Positions 33,283 to 42,737 of a DNA stretch of 64,000 nucleotides are shown here, in pieces; position 1 is the stretch's first letter, and each line of letters begins with the position of its first letter. Below the pieces are notes generated by a model. That model searched no databases. It had not been told where the DNA came from and saw only the letters and a list, made by a program, of their open reading frames with translations. Source of the DNA: JBQTIU01 sp052387815 (GTDB lineage Bacteria; Pseudomonadota; Alphaproteobacteria; CACIAM-22H2); the NCBI GenBank assembly GCA_052387815.1, contig JBQTIU010000022.1, positions 124,001-188,000 on the forward strand, given 5' to 3'. A program made the translations under genes and the position numbers.

Positions 33283-34253
33283 CGCTCTTTCACATAGGGG
33301 ACGCCGATCGCCTTGGGCGCCACCGCCTTGCCGACGAAGCCGGCAAGCAGCAACACGGTCAAGAGGTATGGGAGCGCCTGGATGAACTGCACCGGGATCA
33401 CCCCGACGAGGGGGAGGGCGACGCCCTGGAGCCGCGCCTGGACGGCATCGGTGAACGCGAACAAGAGGCAGGCGAGAAGGGTCGGCACCGGCCGCCACTT
33501 TCCGAAGATGAGGGCGGCGAGGGCGAGGTAGCCCTTGCCCGCCGACATGTCGCGGATGAACAAGGCGTTGTGCGCGGTCGACAGGTATGCCCCGGCGATC
33601 CCGCACAGCATGCCGTTGACCAGCAGCGCACGGTAGCGCATCGCGGCGACCGAGATCCCGGCAGTATCGACGGCGCTGGGGTTCTCGCCCACGGCGCGCA
33701 GGCGCAGGCCGAACCGGGTGCGGTAGACGACGAAGGCGACGGCCGGCACCGCGATCGCGGCGATGTAGACAAGCGCGTTGTGGCCGCTGATGATCTCGGA
33801 ATAGAGCGCGCCCACTACGGGCACGTCGGCGAGGGCTTCGGCGAACGGCAGGTCGATGCTGGAAAAACGCGCCCCCTCGCGCAGCTGCGGGGTCTGGCCG
33901 CCCTGGCGGAACCAGGCAACCCCCAGGACCGGCGTCAAGCCCGCCGCCGTGATATTGAGCGCCATGCCGGAGACCACCTGGTTGCCGTGGTGGGTCACGC
34001 ACGCATAGGCGTGCACGAGCGACAGGCTCATGGCGGCGAGAATGCCGAAGCCGAGGCCGATCCAGGCCGAGCCGTAGACCGCGGCGGCGGCGGCGGCGAA
34101 AAACGCGGCGGCCAGCATCTTGCCCTCGAGCCCGATGTCGACGACACCCGAGCGCTCGGCGAACAGGCCGCCCAGGGCCGCCAGCACGAGCGGGGTCGCG
34201 ACCCTGAGCGTGGCATCGAGGATGAGCACGAAGAGCAGCAGGAACTCGATCAC
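33279..34253 (-). CDS. Nucleoside ABC transporter permease 2 (BmpC/NupC-like)
   Basis: A 324-residue permease with about nine helices and the ribose/nucleoside-type sequence ERSGVVDIGLEGKMLAAAFFAA near residue 33. The GVNPSAVDTAGISV-like GENPSAVDTAGISVAAMRYRAL segment is the cytoplasmic loop. It forms a heterodimer with the product of the next upstream gene. The start is ten bp after that gene's stop, and it overlaps cdd by 4 bp. Confidence 0.92.
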   Translation of the reverse strand: MIEFLLLFVLILDATLRVATPLVLAALGGLFAERSGVVDIGLEGKMLAAAFFAAAAAAVYGSAWIGLGFGILAAMSLSLVHAYACVTHHGNQVVSGMALNITAAGLTPVLGVAWFRQGGQTPQLREGARFSSIDLPFAEALADVPVVGALYSEIISGHNALVYIAAIAVPAVAFVVYRTRFGLRLRAVGENPSAVDTAGISVAAMRYRALLVNGMLCGIAGAYLSTAHNALFIRDMSAGKGYLALAALIFGKWRPVPTLLACLLFAFTDAVQARLQGVALPLVGVIPVQFIQALPYLLTVLLLAGFVGKAVAPKAIGVPYVKER

Positions 34254-34263
34254 CGCGCCCTCC

Positions 34264-35385
34264 TCACGGCACCGCCTCGGCCGGCGCGCGCCGGCCCCGG
34301 AACAGGGACGCGACCGCCGGCCGGAAGATGTTCTCGAGCGCCCCGCACAGGAGGATGATCAGGCCCTGGATCACCACCACCATTTCGCGCGTCAGCGTGG
34401 GCATCTCCATGGCCATCTCGGAACCGCCTTGGTAGAGCGCGCCGAACAACAGGGCGGCGAAGAACACGCCCAGCGGATGGTTGCGGCCCATGAGCGCCAC
34501 GGCGATGCCGACATAGCCGTAGCCGCCGGTGAAGTTGAGGATGAGGCGGTGGTGGACCCCCATGATTTCGTTCAAGCCCACGAAGCCCGCCAGCCCGCCC
34601 GAGATCGCCATGGTGAGGATGATGGTGCGCGAGGGCGAAATGCCGCCATAGACCGCCCCGGTCTCGTTGTGCCCGAGCGCGCGCAGCTCGTAGCCCCAGC
34701 GCGTATGCCAGATGTAGACCCACACCAGCACGCAGCAGACGACCGCCCACAGGAACGACAGGTTGAGCGGCGAGTGGATCGCCTGGAGGCCGACCCAGTC
34801 CAGCAATTCATGGCCCTTGGGCAGCCAGGTGTCGGGATCGAATTCGCGGCTTTCGGGCGATTGCTGTCCCGGCTTGATCAGCACGTTGACCAGGAGATAG
34901 GTCATCACCGCCGCGGCGAGGAAGTTGAACATGATGGTGGTGATGACGATGTGGCTGCCGCGCTTGGCCTGCAAGTAGGCGGGAATGAACGCCCAGGCGG
35001 CACCGAAGGCGGCGGTGGCGGAAATGGCCAGCGGCAGCAGGATCGCGAACGGGGTGCCGGCGGCGGCAAGCGCGAGCAGGCCGACGCCCAGCCCGCCGAT
35101 ATAGGCCTGGCCCTCGCCGCCGATGTTGAACAGACCGCAATGGAAGGCGATGGCGACGGCCAGCCCGGTGAAGATGAAGTTGGTCGTGTAGTAGAGCGTA
35201 TAGCCGATCGACTCCGGATCGCCGAAGGCGCCGAACAGAAGCGCCGCCATCGCACGCCAGGGATTTTCACCGACCGCCAGGATGATGAGCGCCGAGATGA
35301 TCAGCGAGACGGCGAGGTTCAACAGCGGCAGCAGCGCATAATCGGCCCAGCGCGGCATTTGCGCCCCTGCCGCGGGCGCGGTCAT
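34264..35385 (-). CDS. Nucleoside ABC transporter permease 1 (BmpB/NupB-like)
   Basis: A 373-residue permease. The start at ATG (MTAPAAGAQMPRW) overlaps the ATPase stop by 4 bp; the frame is open further upstream but that part is the antiphase of the ATPase gene. The conserved FNIGGEGQAYIGGLG block and the GISPSRTIILTMAISGGLAG cytoplasmic loop fit the YufP/NupB group of BMP-dependent nucleoside importers. Confidence 0.92.
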   Translation of the reverse strand: MTAPAAGAQMPRWADYALLPLLNLAVSLIISALIILAVGENPWRAMAALLFGAFGDPESIGYTLYYTTNFIFTGLAVAIAFHCGLFNIGGEGQAYIGGLGVGLLALAAAGTPFAILLPLAISATAAFGAAWAFIPAYLQAKRGSHIVITTIMFNFLAAAVMTYLLVNVLIKPGQQSPESREFDPDTWLPKGHELLDWVGLQAIHSPLNLSFLWAVVCCVLVWVYIWHTRWGYELRALGHNETGAVYGGISPSRTIILTMAISGGLAGFVGLNEIMGVHHRLILNFTGGYGYVGIAVALMGRNHPLGVFFAALLFGALYQGGSEMAMEMPTLTREMVVVIQGLIILLCGALENIFRPAVASLFRGRRAPAEAVP

Positions 35386-37007
35386 GCCGCGTGCGCCTCG
35401 ATGCCGGCCATCATCAAGCCGAGCGCCCGCTCGCTCGCCTCGGCGCGCGCGATCTCGCCGACGATGCGGCCGTCGAACATGACGAGGATGCGGTCGGACA
35501 GCGACATGATCTCGTCGAGCTCGACCGAAACGAGCAGGATGCCTTTGCCGGCGTCGCGCATGGCGACCAGGCGCCGGTGGATGAACTCGATGGCGCCAAT
35601 GTCGATGCCGCGCGTCGGCTGGCCGACCAGCAGCAGCTCGGGGTTGCGGCCCAGCTCGCGCGCCAGCACGATCTTCTGCTGGTTGCCGCCCGAAAACGCC
35701 GCGGTGACAAGGCCGGGATCGGGCGGACGGACGTCGTACTCCGTCATCTGGCGGCCGCACGCGGCGACGACCGCCGCGCGGTCCATCAGCACCGCCCGGT
35801 TGTAGCCGGCATCGCCGTGGTAGCCCAGGATGGCGCTTTCGCTGGCCACGAAGGGGACGATCAGGCCCATGCGCTGGCGGTCCTCGGGGACGTGCGCGAG
35901 GCCGAGCCGGCGCAGGCCCTTGCCCGCCAGCGCCGCCGGCTCGCGGGCGATGTCGCGGCCCTTCCACCGGATCCGCCCGGCGGCAATCGGCCGCATGCCG
36001 GCGAGCGCTTCCAAGAGCTCCGACTGGCCGTTGCCGGCGACGCCGGCCACGCCCACGATCTCGCCGGCGCGCACCTGGAAGCTCACGCGCCTGACCCGCT
36101 CGGCCCCGGCCCCGTCGCGTACCGTGAGGTCCTGGACCTCGAGGATGGTGGCGCCGAGCGTGGTGGGCGCCTTGTCGACGCGCAGCAGGACCTTGCGGCC
36201 GACCATCAGCTCGGCGAGCTGTTCCTGGCTGGTCGCCGCGGTCTCGAGATCGGCCACCACTTGGCCGGCGCGCATGACGGTGACGTTGTCGGTCGCGTCG
36301 AGGATTTCGCGCAGCTTGTGGGTGATGAGGATGACCGTCTTGCCCTCGCGCTTGAGCGCGCGCAGGATGCGGAACAGGTGATCCGCCTCCTGGGGCGTCA
36401 GCACGCCGGTCGGCTCGTCGAGGATCAGGATTTCGGCGCCGCGATAGAGCGCCTTCAGGATCTCGAGGCGCTGCTGCACGCCGACCGGAAGCTCGCCGGC
36501 CACGGCGTCGGGATCGACCTCGAGGTGGTATTCGCGCTCGAGCCGCAAGAGGGCCGCCCGCGCCTCGGCGAGGCCCTTGCCGAGCAAGGCGCCGCCCTCG
36601 ACGCCGAGGATGACGTTTTCAAGCACGGTGAAATTTTCCACCAGCATGAAGTGCTGGTGCACCATGCCGATCCCGGCCAAGAGCGCGTCCAAGGGCGTCT
36701 CGATCGCGATTTTGCGGCCGTGGACTAGGATCTCGCCGGAATCGGGTTGGTAATAGCCATAGAGGATGCTCATCAGGGTGGATTTTCCCGCCCCGTTCTC
36801 GCCGACGATGCCGTGGATCGTGCCCTTGGCCACGACCAGCGAGACGTCGCGGTTGGCGCGCACCGGGCCGAACCGCTTGTCGATGTGCCGGAGCTCGATG
36901 GCGGGCGGGGCACCCCGCGAAATGCCGCGTTTCGCGGGGACCCCGGGCGGCGCCCCGCCGCCGGATTCGGGCGAAGGGGCCAAGGCGCCCTCGTCCCGCC
37001 CGGCCAT
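35382..37007 (-). CDS. Nucleoside ABC transporter ATP-binding protein (tandem ATPase)
   Basis: A protein of 541 residues with two fused ATPase domains, as in RbsA/MglA/YufO transporters. The first domain has GENGAGKST (Walker A) and ILILDEPTGVLTPQE (Walker B). The second has a degenerate Walker A, GVAGNGQSELLEAL, but keeps FSGGNQQKIVLARELG. The start was set at MAGRDEGALAP to leave a 34-bp gap after the binding-protein gene; the ~50-residue Pro/Gly-rich leader before IELRHIDKRFG is unusual for the family, so a later start is possible. Confidence 0.93.
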   Translation of the reverse strand: MAGRDEGALAPSPESGGGAPPGVPAKRGISRGAPPAIELRHIDKRFGPVRANRDVSLVVAKGTIHGIVGENGAGKSTLMSILYGYYQPDSGEILVHGRKIAIETPLDALLAGIGMVHQHFMLVENFTVLENVILGVEGGALLGKGLAEARAALLRLEREYHLEVDPDAVAGELPVGVQQRLEILKALYRGAEILILDEPTGVLTPQEADHLFRILRALKREGKTVILITHKLREILDATDNVTVMRAGQVVADLETAATSQEQLAELMVGRKVLLRVDKAPTTLGATILEVQDLTVRDGAGAERVRRVSFQVRAGEIVGVAGVAGNGQSELLEALAGMRPIAAGRIRWKGRDIAREPAALAGKGLRRLGLAHVPEDRQRMGLIVPFVASESAILGYHGDAGYNRAVLMDRAAVVAACGRQMTEYDVRPPDPGLVTAAFSGGNQQKIVLARELGRNPELLLVGQPTRGIDIGAIEFIHRRLVAMRDAGKGILLVSVELDEIMSLSDRILVMFDGRIVGEIARAEASERALGLMMAGIEAHAA

Positions 37008-37041
37008 CGCGCCGCCCGCGCCCCTTGCCCCCGTCGCGCGG

Positions 37042-38025
37042 CTACTTGGCCATGTAGTCGGTGACCTTGATCTTGCCGCCAATGATCTCCGCCTTCGCCT
37101 GCTCGAGCCGCCTTTCCATCTCGGCGGTGATCAGCTTGCGGTTGTGCTCGTCGATGGAATAGCCGACGCCGTTCTCCTTGAGGCCCAGCACCTTGATCCC
37201 CGGCTTCAAGGTGCCCGCCTTCGCGGTCTGGAATGCCTCGTAGACGGCGACATCCACCCGCTTGATCATCGAGGTCAGGACCGACCCTGGCTGGAGATGG
37301 TTCTGGTTGGAATCGACGCCGATGGCGAGCTTGCCGCGGTCCTTCGCCGCCTGCAGCACGCCCATCCCGGTGCCGCCGGCCGCCGCGTAGACGACGTCGG
37401 CGCCGCGGTCGAACTGGCTGCGCGCGAGCTCCCCGCCCTTGGTGGGATCGTTCCAGGCCGCGGGCGTGGTGCCGGTCATGTTCTGGAACACCTCGACCCG
37501 GGGATTGACGAACTTGGCGCCCTCCTCGTAGCCGAGCGCGAACTTGCGGATGAGCGGAATGTCCATGCCGCCGATGAAGCCGACCTTGCCGGTCTTCGAC
37601 GCCAACGCCGCCGCCATGCCGACCAGGAACGACCCTTCGTGCTCCTTGAAGATCACCGACTGGACATTGGGCAGGTCGACGACCGCGTCGATGATGGCGA
37701 ACTTGGCGTCGGGGAATTCCTTGGCCACTTTCTCGAGGCCGGGGGCCTGCGAGAAGCCGATGGCGATGATCATGTTGGCGCCCCGGCGGGCCAGGTTGCG
37801 CAGGGCCTGCTCGCGCTGCGCTTCGTTGGTGACCTCGAATTCGCGATAGGCGATGCCGGTGTCCTTCTTGAACCGCTCGGCGCCATCATACGCCGATTCG
37901 TTGAACGACTTGTCGAACTTCCCGCCCATGTCGAACAAGAGGGCGGGCACGAGCTCGGCCGCGGTGGCGGGACCGGTCGCGAGGATGGCCGCCGTGGCGA
38001 GGGCGGCGAGCAAACGGGCTTTCAT
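37042..38025 (-). CDS. BMP-family nucleoside-binding protein
   Basis: A 327-residue periplasmic protein with a Sec signal peptide (MKARLLAALATAAILATGPATA). The mature part shows PALLFDMGGKFDKSFNESAYDGA and GFIGGMDIPLIRKFALGYEEGA, typical of the Med/BMP family of nucleoside receptors (TmpC/PnrA). No lipobox Cys was seen, so it is probably free in the periplasm. It is the first gene of the leftward salvage operon and lies divergent to a 5'-nucleotidase gene. Confidence 0.94.
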   Translation of the reverse strand: MKARLLAALATAAILATGPATAAELVPALLFDMGGKFDKSFNESAYDGAERFKKDTGIAYREFEVTNEAQREQALRNLARRGANMIIAIGFSQAPGLEKVAKEFPDAKFAIIDAVVDLPNVQSVIFKEHEGSFLVGMAAALASKTGKVGFIGGMDIPLIRKFALGYEEGAKFVNPRVEVFQNMTGTTPAAWNDPTKGGELARSQFDRGADVVYAAAGGTGMGVLQAAKDRGKLAIGVDSNQNHLQPGSVLTSMIKRVDVAVYEAFQTAKAGTLKPGIKVLGLKENGVGYSIDEHNRKLITAEMERRLEQAKAEIIGGKIKVTDYMAK

Positions 38026-38236
38026 GGTGTGGCTCCCTGTCGGACGGTTCGCCTCCATCGGCCGAATCGAGGCCGATGGTCGGGCAATGCCCCGTATTCT
38101 ACATCATCGCCCGGGACTTGGGAACGTCGGGACCCGGCGGGCGGGCGCCACTCGCATCCCGCCCGCGTATTGCATGGCGCCGCTTGCTGCTATAGCCTTC
38201 CCGGCCATAAAGCCGTTGAACCAGGGAGAGGATGCC

Positions 38237-39754
38237 ATGCTCGCACGATTGAGATTTGCGCTCGTCCCCGTCTTGGCAGCGATCGCCGCCGCCGCGCTGT
38301 CGGCCTCGGCGCTGGCGCAGAAGACCACGGTGACCTTCCTCCACACCAACGACGTCTACGAGATTTCCCCCGTCCGCGGCTGGGGCGGGTTCGCCGAGCT
38401 CATGACCCTCTTGCGCAAGGAGCGTGCCGCCGCCCGCAATTCGCTGACCACCTTGGGCGGCGACCTGATTTCGCCGTCGCTGATGTCGGGCCTGACCAAG
38501 GGCACGCAGATGATCGAGCTCATGAACGCCATCGGCCTCGAACTGGCGGTGTTCGGCAACCACGAATTCGACTTCGGCGACGACGTGCTCAAGAGCCGCA
38601 TGGCGGAATCGCGCTTCACGTGGTTCGCGACCAACGTGGTGGGCGCCGACGGCAAGCCCTTCAACGGCGCAGCCTCGACCATCATCCGGGAGATCGACGG
38701 CTTCAAGTTCGGCTTCTTCGGCCTGTTGACGCCGGAGACCGCGACGCTGTCGTCCCCCGGCAAGGACATCAAGTTCCTGCCGATCGTCGAGACCGCCGCG
38801 GCGGCGGTCAAGGCGCTCAAGGACCAGGGTGCCGAAGTGATCGTCGCGATCACGCACCTCTCCATCGCCGAGGACCGCACGGTCGCCCGCCGGGTGCCGG
38901 GAATCGACCTCATCCTGGGCGGCCACGATCACGATCCGATCACCTATCGCGACGGCGCGACGCTCATCCACAAGGCGGGCTACGACGCCCATCACCTCGC
39001 CGTGGTCGAGCTGGCGGTGACGCGGACCCAGACCTCCGCCGGGCCGCGGATCGGCGTGGTACCGGCCTGGCGCATGCTGGCAGTCAACGCCGTCGCCCCC
39101 GACCCGGAGATCGCGGCCGTCGTCAAGAAGCACAACGACCGGCTGGATGCCGAGCTCAACGTCAAGATCGGCGTCGCCGCGACGGCGCTCGACAGCCGGC
39201 GCGCGTCCGTGCGCGCCAAGGAAAGCGCGATCGGCAACCTGATCGCGGATGCGACGCGCGAGGCGGTCGGGGCGGAGGTCGGGCTTGCCAACGGCGGTGG
39301 CATCCGCGGCGATAAGACCTACGAGGCCGGCCACCAGCTCACCCGCAAGGACATCCTGACCGAACTGCCGTTCGGCAACCTGACGGTGCTGATCGAGCTC
39401 AAGGGTAGCGATCTCAAGGCGGCGCTCGAGCATTCCGTCAGCCGGGTCGCGGAGCTGCAAGGGCGCTTCCTGCAGATTTCGGGCGCCTCCATGGTCTACG
39501 ACCCGAACCTGCCGCCGGGCAGCCGCGTGCTCGAGGTCAACGTGGGCGGCGCCCCCCTCGATCCGAACAAGACCTACAAGGTGGCGACCAACGAGTACAT
39601 ATACGGGGGCGGCGACGGGTTCGAGACCCTCAAGAACGGCAAGTCGCTGATCGACCCCAGCGGCGCTAAGCTGCTGGCGAGCCAGGTCATCGACTACATC
39701 GCCGCCAAGGGCACGGTCGCGCCCCAGATCGAGGGCCGCATCGTGGCGAAATAG
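38237..39754 (+). CDS. Periplasmic 5'-nucleotidase (UshA-like metallophosphatase)
   Basis: A 505-residue secreted enzyme with a signal peptide ending at SASALAQ. The dimetal motifs are in order: FLHTNDVYEI, TLGGDLISPS, VFGNHEFDFGDD and ILGGHDHDPI. The C-terminal nucleotide-binding domain (from about residue 300) contains ANGGGIRGDKTYE and the YGGGDGFETL stacking region. It hydrolyses extracytoplasmic nucleotides to nucleosides. It lies divergent to the nucleoside importer operon, which fits a supply role. The ATG chosen follows a GGAGAGGATG ribosome-binding region. Confidence 0.94.
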   Translation: MLARLRFALVPVLAAIAAAALSASALAQKTTVTFLHTNDVYEISPVRGWGGFAELMTLLRKERAAARNSLTTLGGDLISPSLMSGLTKGTQMIELMNAIGLELAVFGNHEFDFGDDVLKSRMAESRFTWFATNVVGADGKPFNGAASTIIREIDGFKFGFFGLLTPETATLSSPGKDIKFLPIVETAAAAVKALKDQGAEVIVAITHLSIAEDRTVARRVPGIDLILGGHDHDPITYRDGATLIHKAGYDAHHLAVVELAVTRTQTSAGPRIGVVPAWRMLAVNAVAPDPEIAAVVKKHNDRLDAELNVKIGVAATALDSRRASVRAKESAIGNLIADATREAVGAEVGLANGGGIRGDKTYEAGHQLTRKDILTELPFGNLTVLIELKGSDLKAALEHSVSRVAELQGRFLQISGASMVYDPNLPPGSRVLEVNVGGAPLDPNKTYKVATNEYIYGGGDGFETLKNGKSLIDPSGAKLLASQVIDYIAAKGTVAPQIEGRIVAK

Positions 39755-39951
39755 TGGCAGGCCTGCCGATCACACCTCCCCGGGGAGGGCCGGCCGCCTC
39801 TTGTCGCGGCCGGCGCTCGTCCCTATATATCGAATGGTTCTAAAGTGGAGGTGGACTGCCATGTCGGTCAAACTTACGACATTCGCGCCGGACTGGCCCC
39901 AACTGGGCCGGCACTGAACGCCTGGCCGCCCCGCGCCGGCGGGGCCCTGTC

Positions 39952-40248
39952 ATGGCGGCGATGCTGGTCGCCGTCGCGCTGTTCGCATCGACCGGCCCCG
40001 TTGCCGCCGAGCTGGTCTGCGGTCCCCGAGCCAACCTCGTGGCCTGGTTCGCCGAAAACTTCAAAGAGGTGCCGGTCAGCGTCGGGCTGACCGAGGGTGG
40101 GACTCTGCTCGAAGTCCTCGCCTCGCCGACCGGAACCTGGACGATGCTCTTAAGCTTCCCGAGCGGCCAGGCTTGCGTGGTCGAAACCGGCGAGGCATGG
40201 GAGAATGTCGGCCCCCGGCCGGCCGCAAAACGCGCGGGCGAAGCGTAG
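39952..40248 (+). CDS. Small secreted hypothetical protein, 98 aa
   Basis: A short protein with a signal peptide (MAAMLVAVALFASTGPVAAE). The mature part has two Cys (C23, C74) and Trp-rich segments, including TWTMLLSFPSGQACVVETGEAWE. It resembles short periplasmic proteins of unknown function in Alphaproteobacteria. ATG codons two and ten bases upstream in other frames exist, but this start gives a clean signal peptide. It converges on the nicotinamidase gene with a 5-bp gap. Confidence 0.65.
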   Translation: MAAMLVAVALFASTGPVAAELVCGPRANLVAWFAENFKEVPVSVGLTEGGTLLEVLASPTGTWTMLLSFPSGQACVVETGEAWENVGPRPAAKRAGEA

Positions 40249-40253
40249 GCGCC

Positions 40254-40895
40254 TCACGCCCCGAGATCGGCGGCGCCGGCGAAGCGCACGCCGAGCTCGC
40301 GCATTTCCTTGATCGCGGCGGCGAGCGATCCGTCGAGGTCGATGCCGCGACAGCAATCCTCGACCACGACCGCCTCGAAGCCTTCGCGCGTCGCATCCCG
40401 GGCTGAATAAAGCACGCAGAAATCGGTCGCGAGGCCGGTCAAGAACAGGCGGCGGAACCCGCGAGCGCGCAGATAGCCCGCCAGCCCGGTGTTGGTCGCG
40501 CGGTCGTTCTCGTAGAACGCCGAATAGGAATCGATCTCGCGCCGGAACCCCTTGCGCAGGATCAGCTCGCAGTGCGGCAGGTCGACGCCGGCGTGGAACG
40601 CGGCCCCGGTCGTGTCCTGGACGCAGTGGTCGGGCCACAGCACCTGCTCGCCATAGGCGAGCCGCGTGGTCTCGAAGGGCCGCTTGCCGGCATGGCTGGA
40701 GGCGAAGGACTGGTGCCCCTTGGGGTGCCAGTCCTGGGTCATGGCGACATGGGCGAAGCGCCGGCCGAGCCGGTTGACGACCGGCACCACCCGGTCGCCC
40801 TCCGGGACGGCGAGCGCCCCGCCGGGACAGAAATCGTTCTGGAGGTCGACGACCAGCAGGATATCGCCGTCCGACGGTCTCAACGGGTCTGCCAT
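40254..40895 (-). CDS. pncA: Nicotinamidase
   Basis: A 213-residue isochorismatase-fold amidase that converts nicotinamide to nicotinate for NAD salvage. The triad is complete: Asp in LLVVDLQNDFCPGG, Lys in LILRKGF and the nucleophile Cys in TGLATDFCVLYSA. The metal ligands are in TQDWHPKGHQSF. ATG at 40895 was chosen because GGAAGG lies just upstream, whereas a GTG two codons earlier overlaps that site. Confidence 0.95.
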   Translation of the reverse strand: MADPLRPSDGDILLVVDLQNDFCPGGALAVPEGDRVVPVVNRLGRRFAHVAMTQDWHPKGHQSFASSHAGKRPFETTRLAYGEQVLWPDHCVQDTTGAAFHAGVDLPHCELILRKGFRREIDSYSAFYENDRATNTGLAGYLRARGFRRLFLTGLATDFCVLYSARDATREGFEAVVVEDCCRGIDLDGSLAAAIKEMRELGVRFAGAADLGA

Positions 40896-41098
40896 GGACA
40901 CCTTCCGAGGTGGACGGCCCTAAGAGTCGTGCCGCCCGGGGCCCGTGTCAACGGTCGGGTGGCAAAGGCGCGCGGGGTGGCGGTGCGGTCCGATCTGGGC
41001 TAACTTCCACGGCGACTGTTTCCCCGCTGGCCCGTTCACGGGCGGCGCGCTTGGGATTCGAAGCCAGAGATTCCGAAGCCAGAAACAAGGAGGCGGAG

Positions 41099-41914
41099 AT
41101 GCGAACGAGACTAAGTGCGGCGATCGTCTTGGGGCTTGCTGCAGCCCTCGCGAGTCTTCCCGCACCGGCCCAGACCCTCGACAAGATCAAGAGCCGCGGC
41201 ACGATCGTGGTCGGCATCAAGAACGACTACAAGCCGTGGGGCTTCCTCGATCCATCGGGCAAGATCGTCGGCATGGAGATCGATCTCGCCCACGACATCG
41301 CCGGCCGCCTCAATACCAAACTCGAGATGATTCCCGTGGTGGCGGCGAACCGCATGGAGTTCCTGCAGCAAGGCCGGATCGACCTGATCATCGCCACGAT
41401 GGGCGACAATCCGCAGCGCCGCCAGGTCGTCGGCATGATCGAGCCGAACTACTATGCGGGCGGCACCAACGTGCTGGCCCCGAAATCGGCCGGGCTCAAG
41501 AGCTGGGAGCAGCTGCGCGGCCGGCAGGTCTGCGCCATCCAGGGCGCCTACTACAACCGGCGCGTGACCCAGATGTACGGCCCGACCCTGGTCGCCTTCA
41601 CCGGCATCCCCGAGGTGCTCAATGCCCTCCAGCAGGGCAACTGCATCGCCTTCGTGTACGACAACACCTTCATCGACTCGACGCTGGCCGGCGGCGATGC
41701 GCGGTGGAAGGACTACGAGATGCCGCTGGTGACCGAGGACGAGCAGGCCTGGGCCATCGCCGTGCCGCTTCCCGAACTCAACGGCCCGTACGGCGAGTTC
41801 ATGCGCAAGGCGAGCGTCGAGTGGCACAAGACCGGCAAGCTCATCGAGCTCGAGAAGAAATGGGGCATCAAGCCGAGCCCGTTCCTCGCCGACATGAACA
41901 AGAAGTACAAGTAG
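41099..41914 (+). CDS. Polar amino-acid ABC transporter substrate-binding protein
   Basis: A 271-residue periplasmic receptor with a signal peptide ending at LPAPAQ. The mature part starts LDKIKSRGTIVVGIKNDYKPWGF, typical of the GltI/HisJ family, with GMEIDLAHDIAGRL following. An imperfect 14-15 bp tandem repeat (41056-41084) precedes the AAGGAGGCGGAG ribosome binding site. It is the first gene of a four-gene importer. The ligand is probably an acidic or polar amino acid. Confidence 0.93.
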   Translation: MRTRLSAAIVLGLAAALASLPAPAQTLDKIKSRGTIVVGIKNDYKPWGFLDPSGKIVGMEIDLAHDIAGRLNTKLEMIPVVAANRMEFLQQGRIDLIIATMGDNPQRRQVVGMIEPNYYAGGTNVLAPKSAGLKSWEQLRGRQVCAIQGAYYNRRVTQMYGPTLVAFTGIPEVLNALQQGNCIAFVYDNTFIDSTLAGGDARWKDYEMPLVTEDEQAWAIAVPLPELNGPYGEFMRKASVEWHKTGKLIELEKKWGIKPSPFLADMNKKYK

Positions 41915-41990
41915 GACGACAGCGTTCGCCAGGGGCGGGCGGTGCGGGCCCTGCGCATTGCCCGCCCTTTGCCCCACGGGCATTTCGGAC

Positions 41991-42737
41991 ATGGACGCGG
42001 TCGCGGACTGGTTCGAGTGGCTCCATGCCGCGCACGGGGTCAACCTGACGGTCATCTACGACCCCTTCGACCGCGGCCGCTTCATCCAGGGCTTCTTGAC
42101 CACCGTCCGCCTGTCGGCCGTCTGCATCGTCGTGAGCGTCGTCATCGGCTTGGCGGGGGCCTGGCTCCAGGGCTCGCGGTTCAAGCTCACGCGCCGCATC
42201 GTCCAGGCCTACATCCAGTTCTTCCGCAACACGCCGCCCTTGGTCCAGCTCTATTTCTTCTATTTCGCGGTCGGCGGCCTGTTGCCGCGGGTGACCGACC
42301 AGTTTGGGGCGCAGGTCCCGCCGATCGGCGGCTTGGCCTGGGCGATCATCTCGTTTTCGTTTTTCGCCGGCGCCTTCAACGTCGAGATATTCCGCGCCGG
42401 GATCGAGGCGGTGCCGCGCGCGACCATCGAGGCGGCGATGGCGCTCGGCTACAGCCGGCTCAAGGCCTTCGTCCACGTGGTCCTGCCGCTGGCCTTCCGC
42501 ATCTGCCTGCCGGCCCTCAACAACAACCTCGTGAACCTCATCAAGACGACGACGCTCGCCTATGCCATCGGGGTGCCGGAACTCCTCTACGCCTCGGCCC
42601 AGATCTGGTCCGAGGTCCTCAACGTCCGCGAGATGATGTGGGTCTTGCTGCTCACCTATGTCGCCATCGTCGGCCTGCTGGTCGTGGCCATGAGCCGCTG
42701 GGAGCGGGCGCTGCGCATCCCGGGGTACAGCGTATGA
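41991..42737 (+). CDS. Amino-acid ABC transporter permease 1
   Basis: A 248-residue HisM/GltJ-type permease with five or six helices. The motif FFRNTPPLVQLYFFYF and the EAA loop ATIEAAMALGYSRLKAFVHVVLPLA are characteristic. The start at MDAVADWFEW was chosen as the first ATG near the amphipathic N-terminus. Its stop overlaps the start of the next permease by 4 bp. Confidence 0.92.
   Translation: MDAVADWFEWLHAAHGVNLTVIYDPFDRGRFIQGFLTTVRLSAVCIVVSVVIGLAGAWLQGSRFKLTRRIVQAYIQFFRNTPPLVQLYFFYFAVGGLLPRVTDQFGAQVPPIGGLAWAIISFSFFAGAFNVEIFRAGIEAVPRATIEAAMALGYSRLKAFVHVVLPLAFRICLPALNNNLVNLIKTTTLAYAIGVPELLYASAQIWSEVLNVREMMWVLLLTYVAIVGLLVVAMSRWERALRIPGYSV

Noticed and set aside
34264..35967. Extended 567-residue form of nucleoside permease 1
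   Set aside because: The extra N-terminal part is an out-of-frame reading of the ATPase gene, and the ATG at 35385 gives the family start with a 4-bp overlap.
41056..41084. Near-tandem 14-15 bp repeat (ATTCGAAGCCAGAG) as a regulator operator or tRNA remnant
   Set aside because: It is a simple short duplication next to the ribosome binding site; no tRNA-like fold and no palindromic symmetry was seen.
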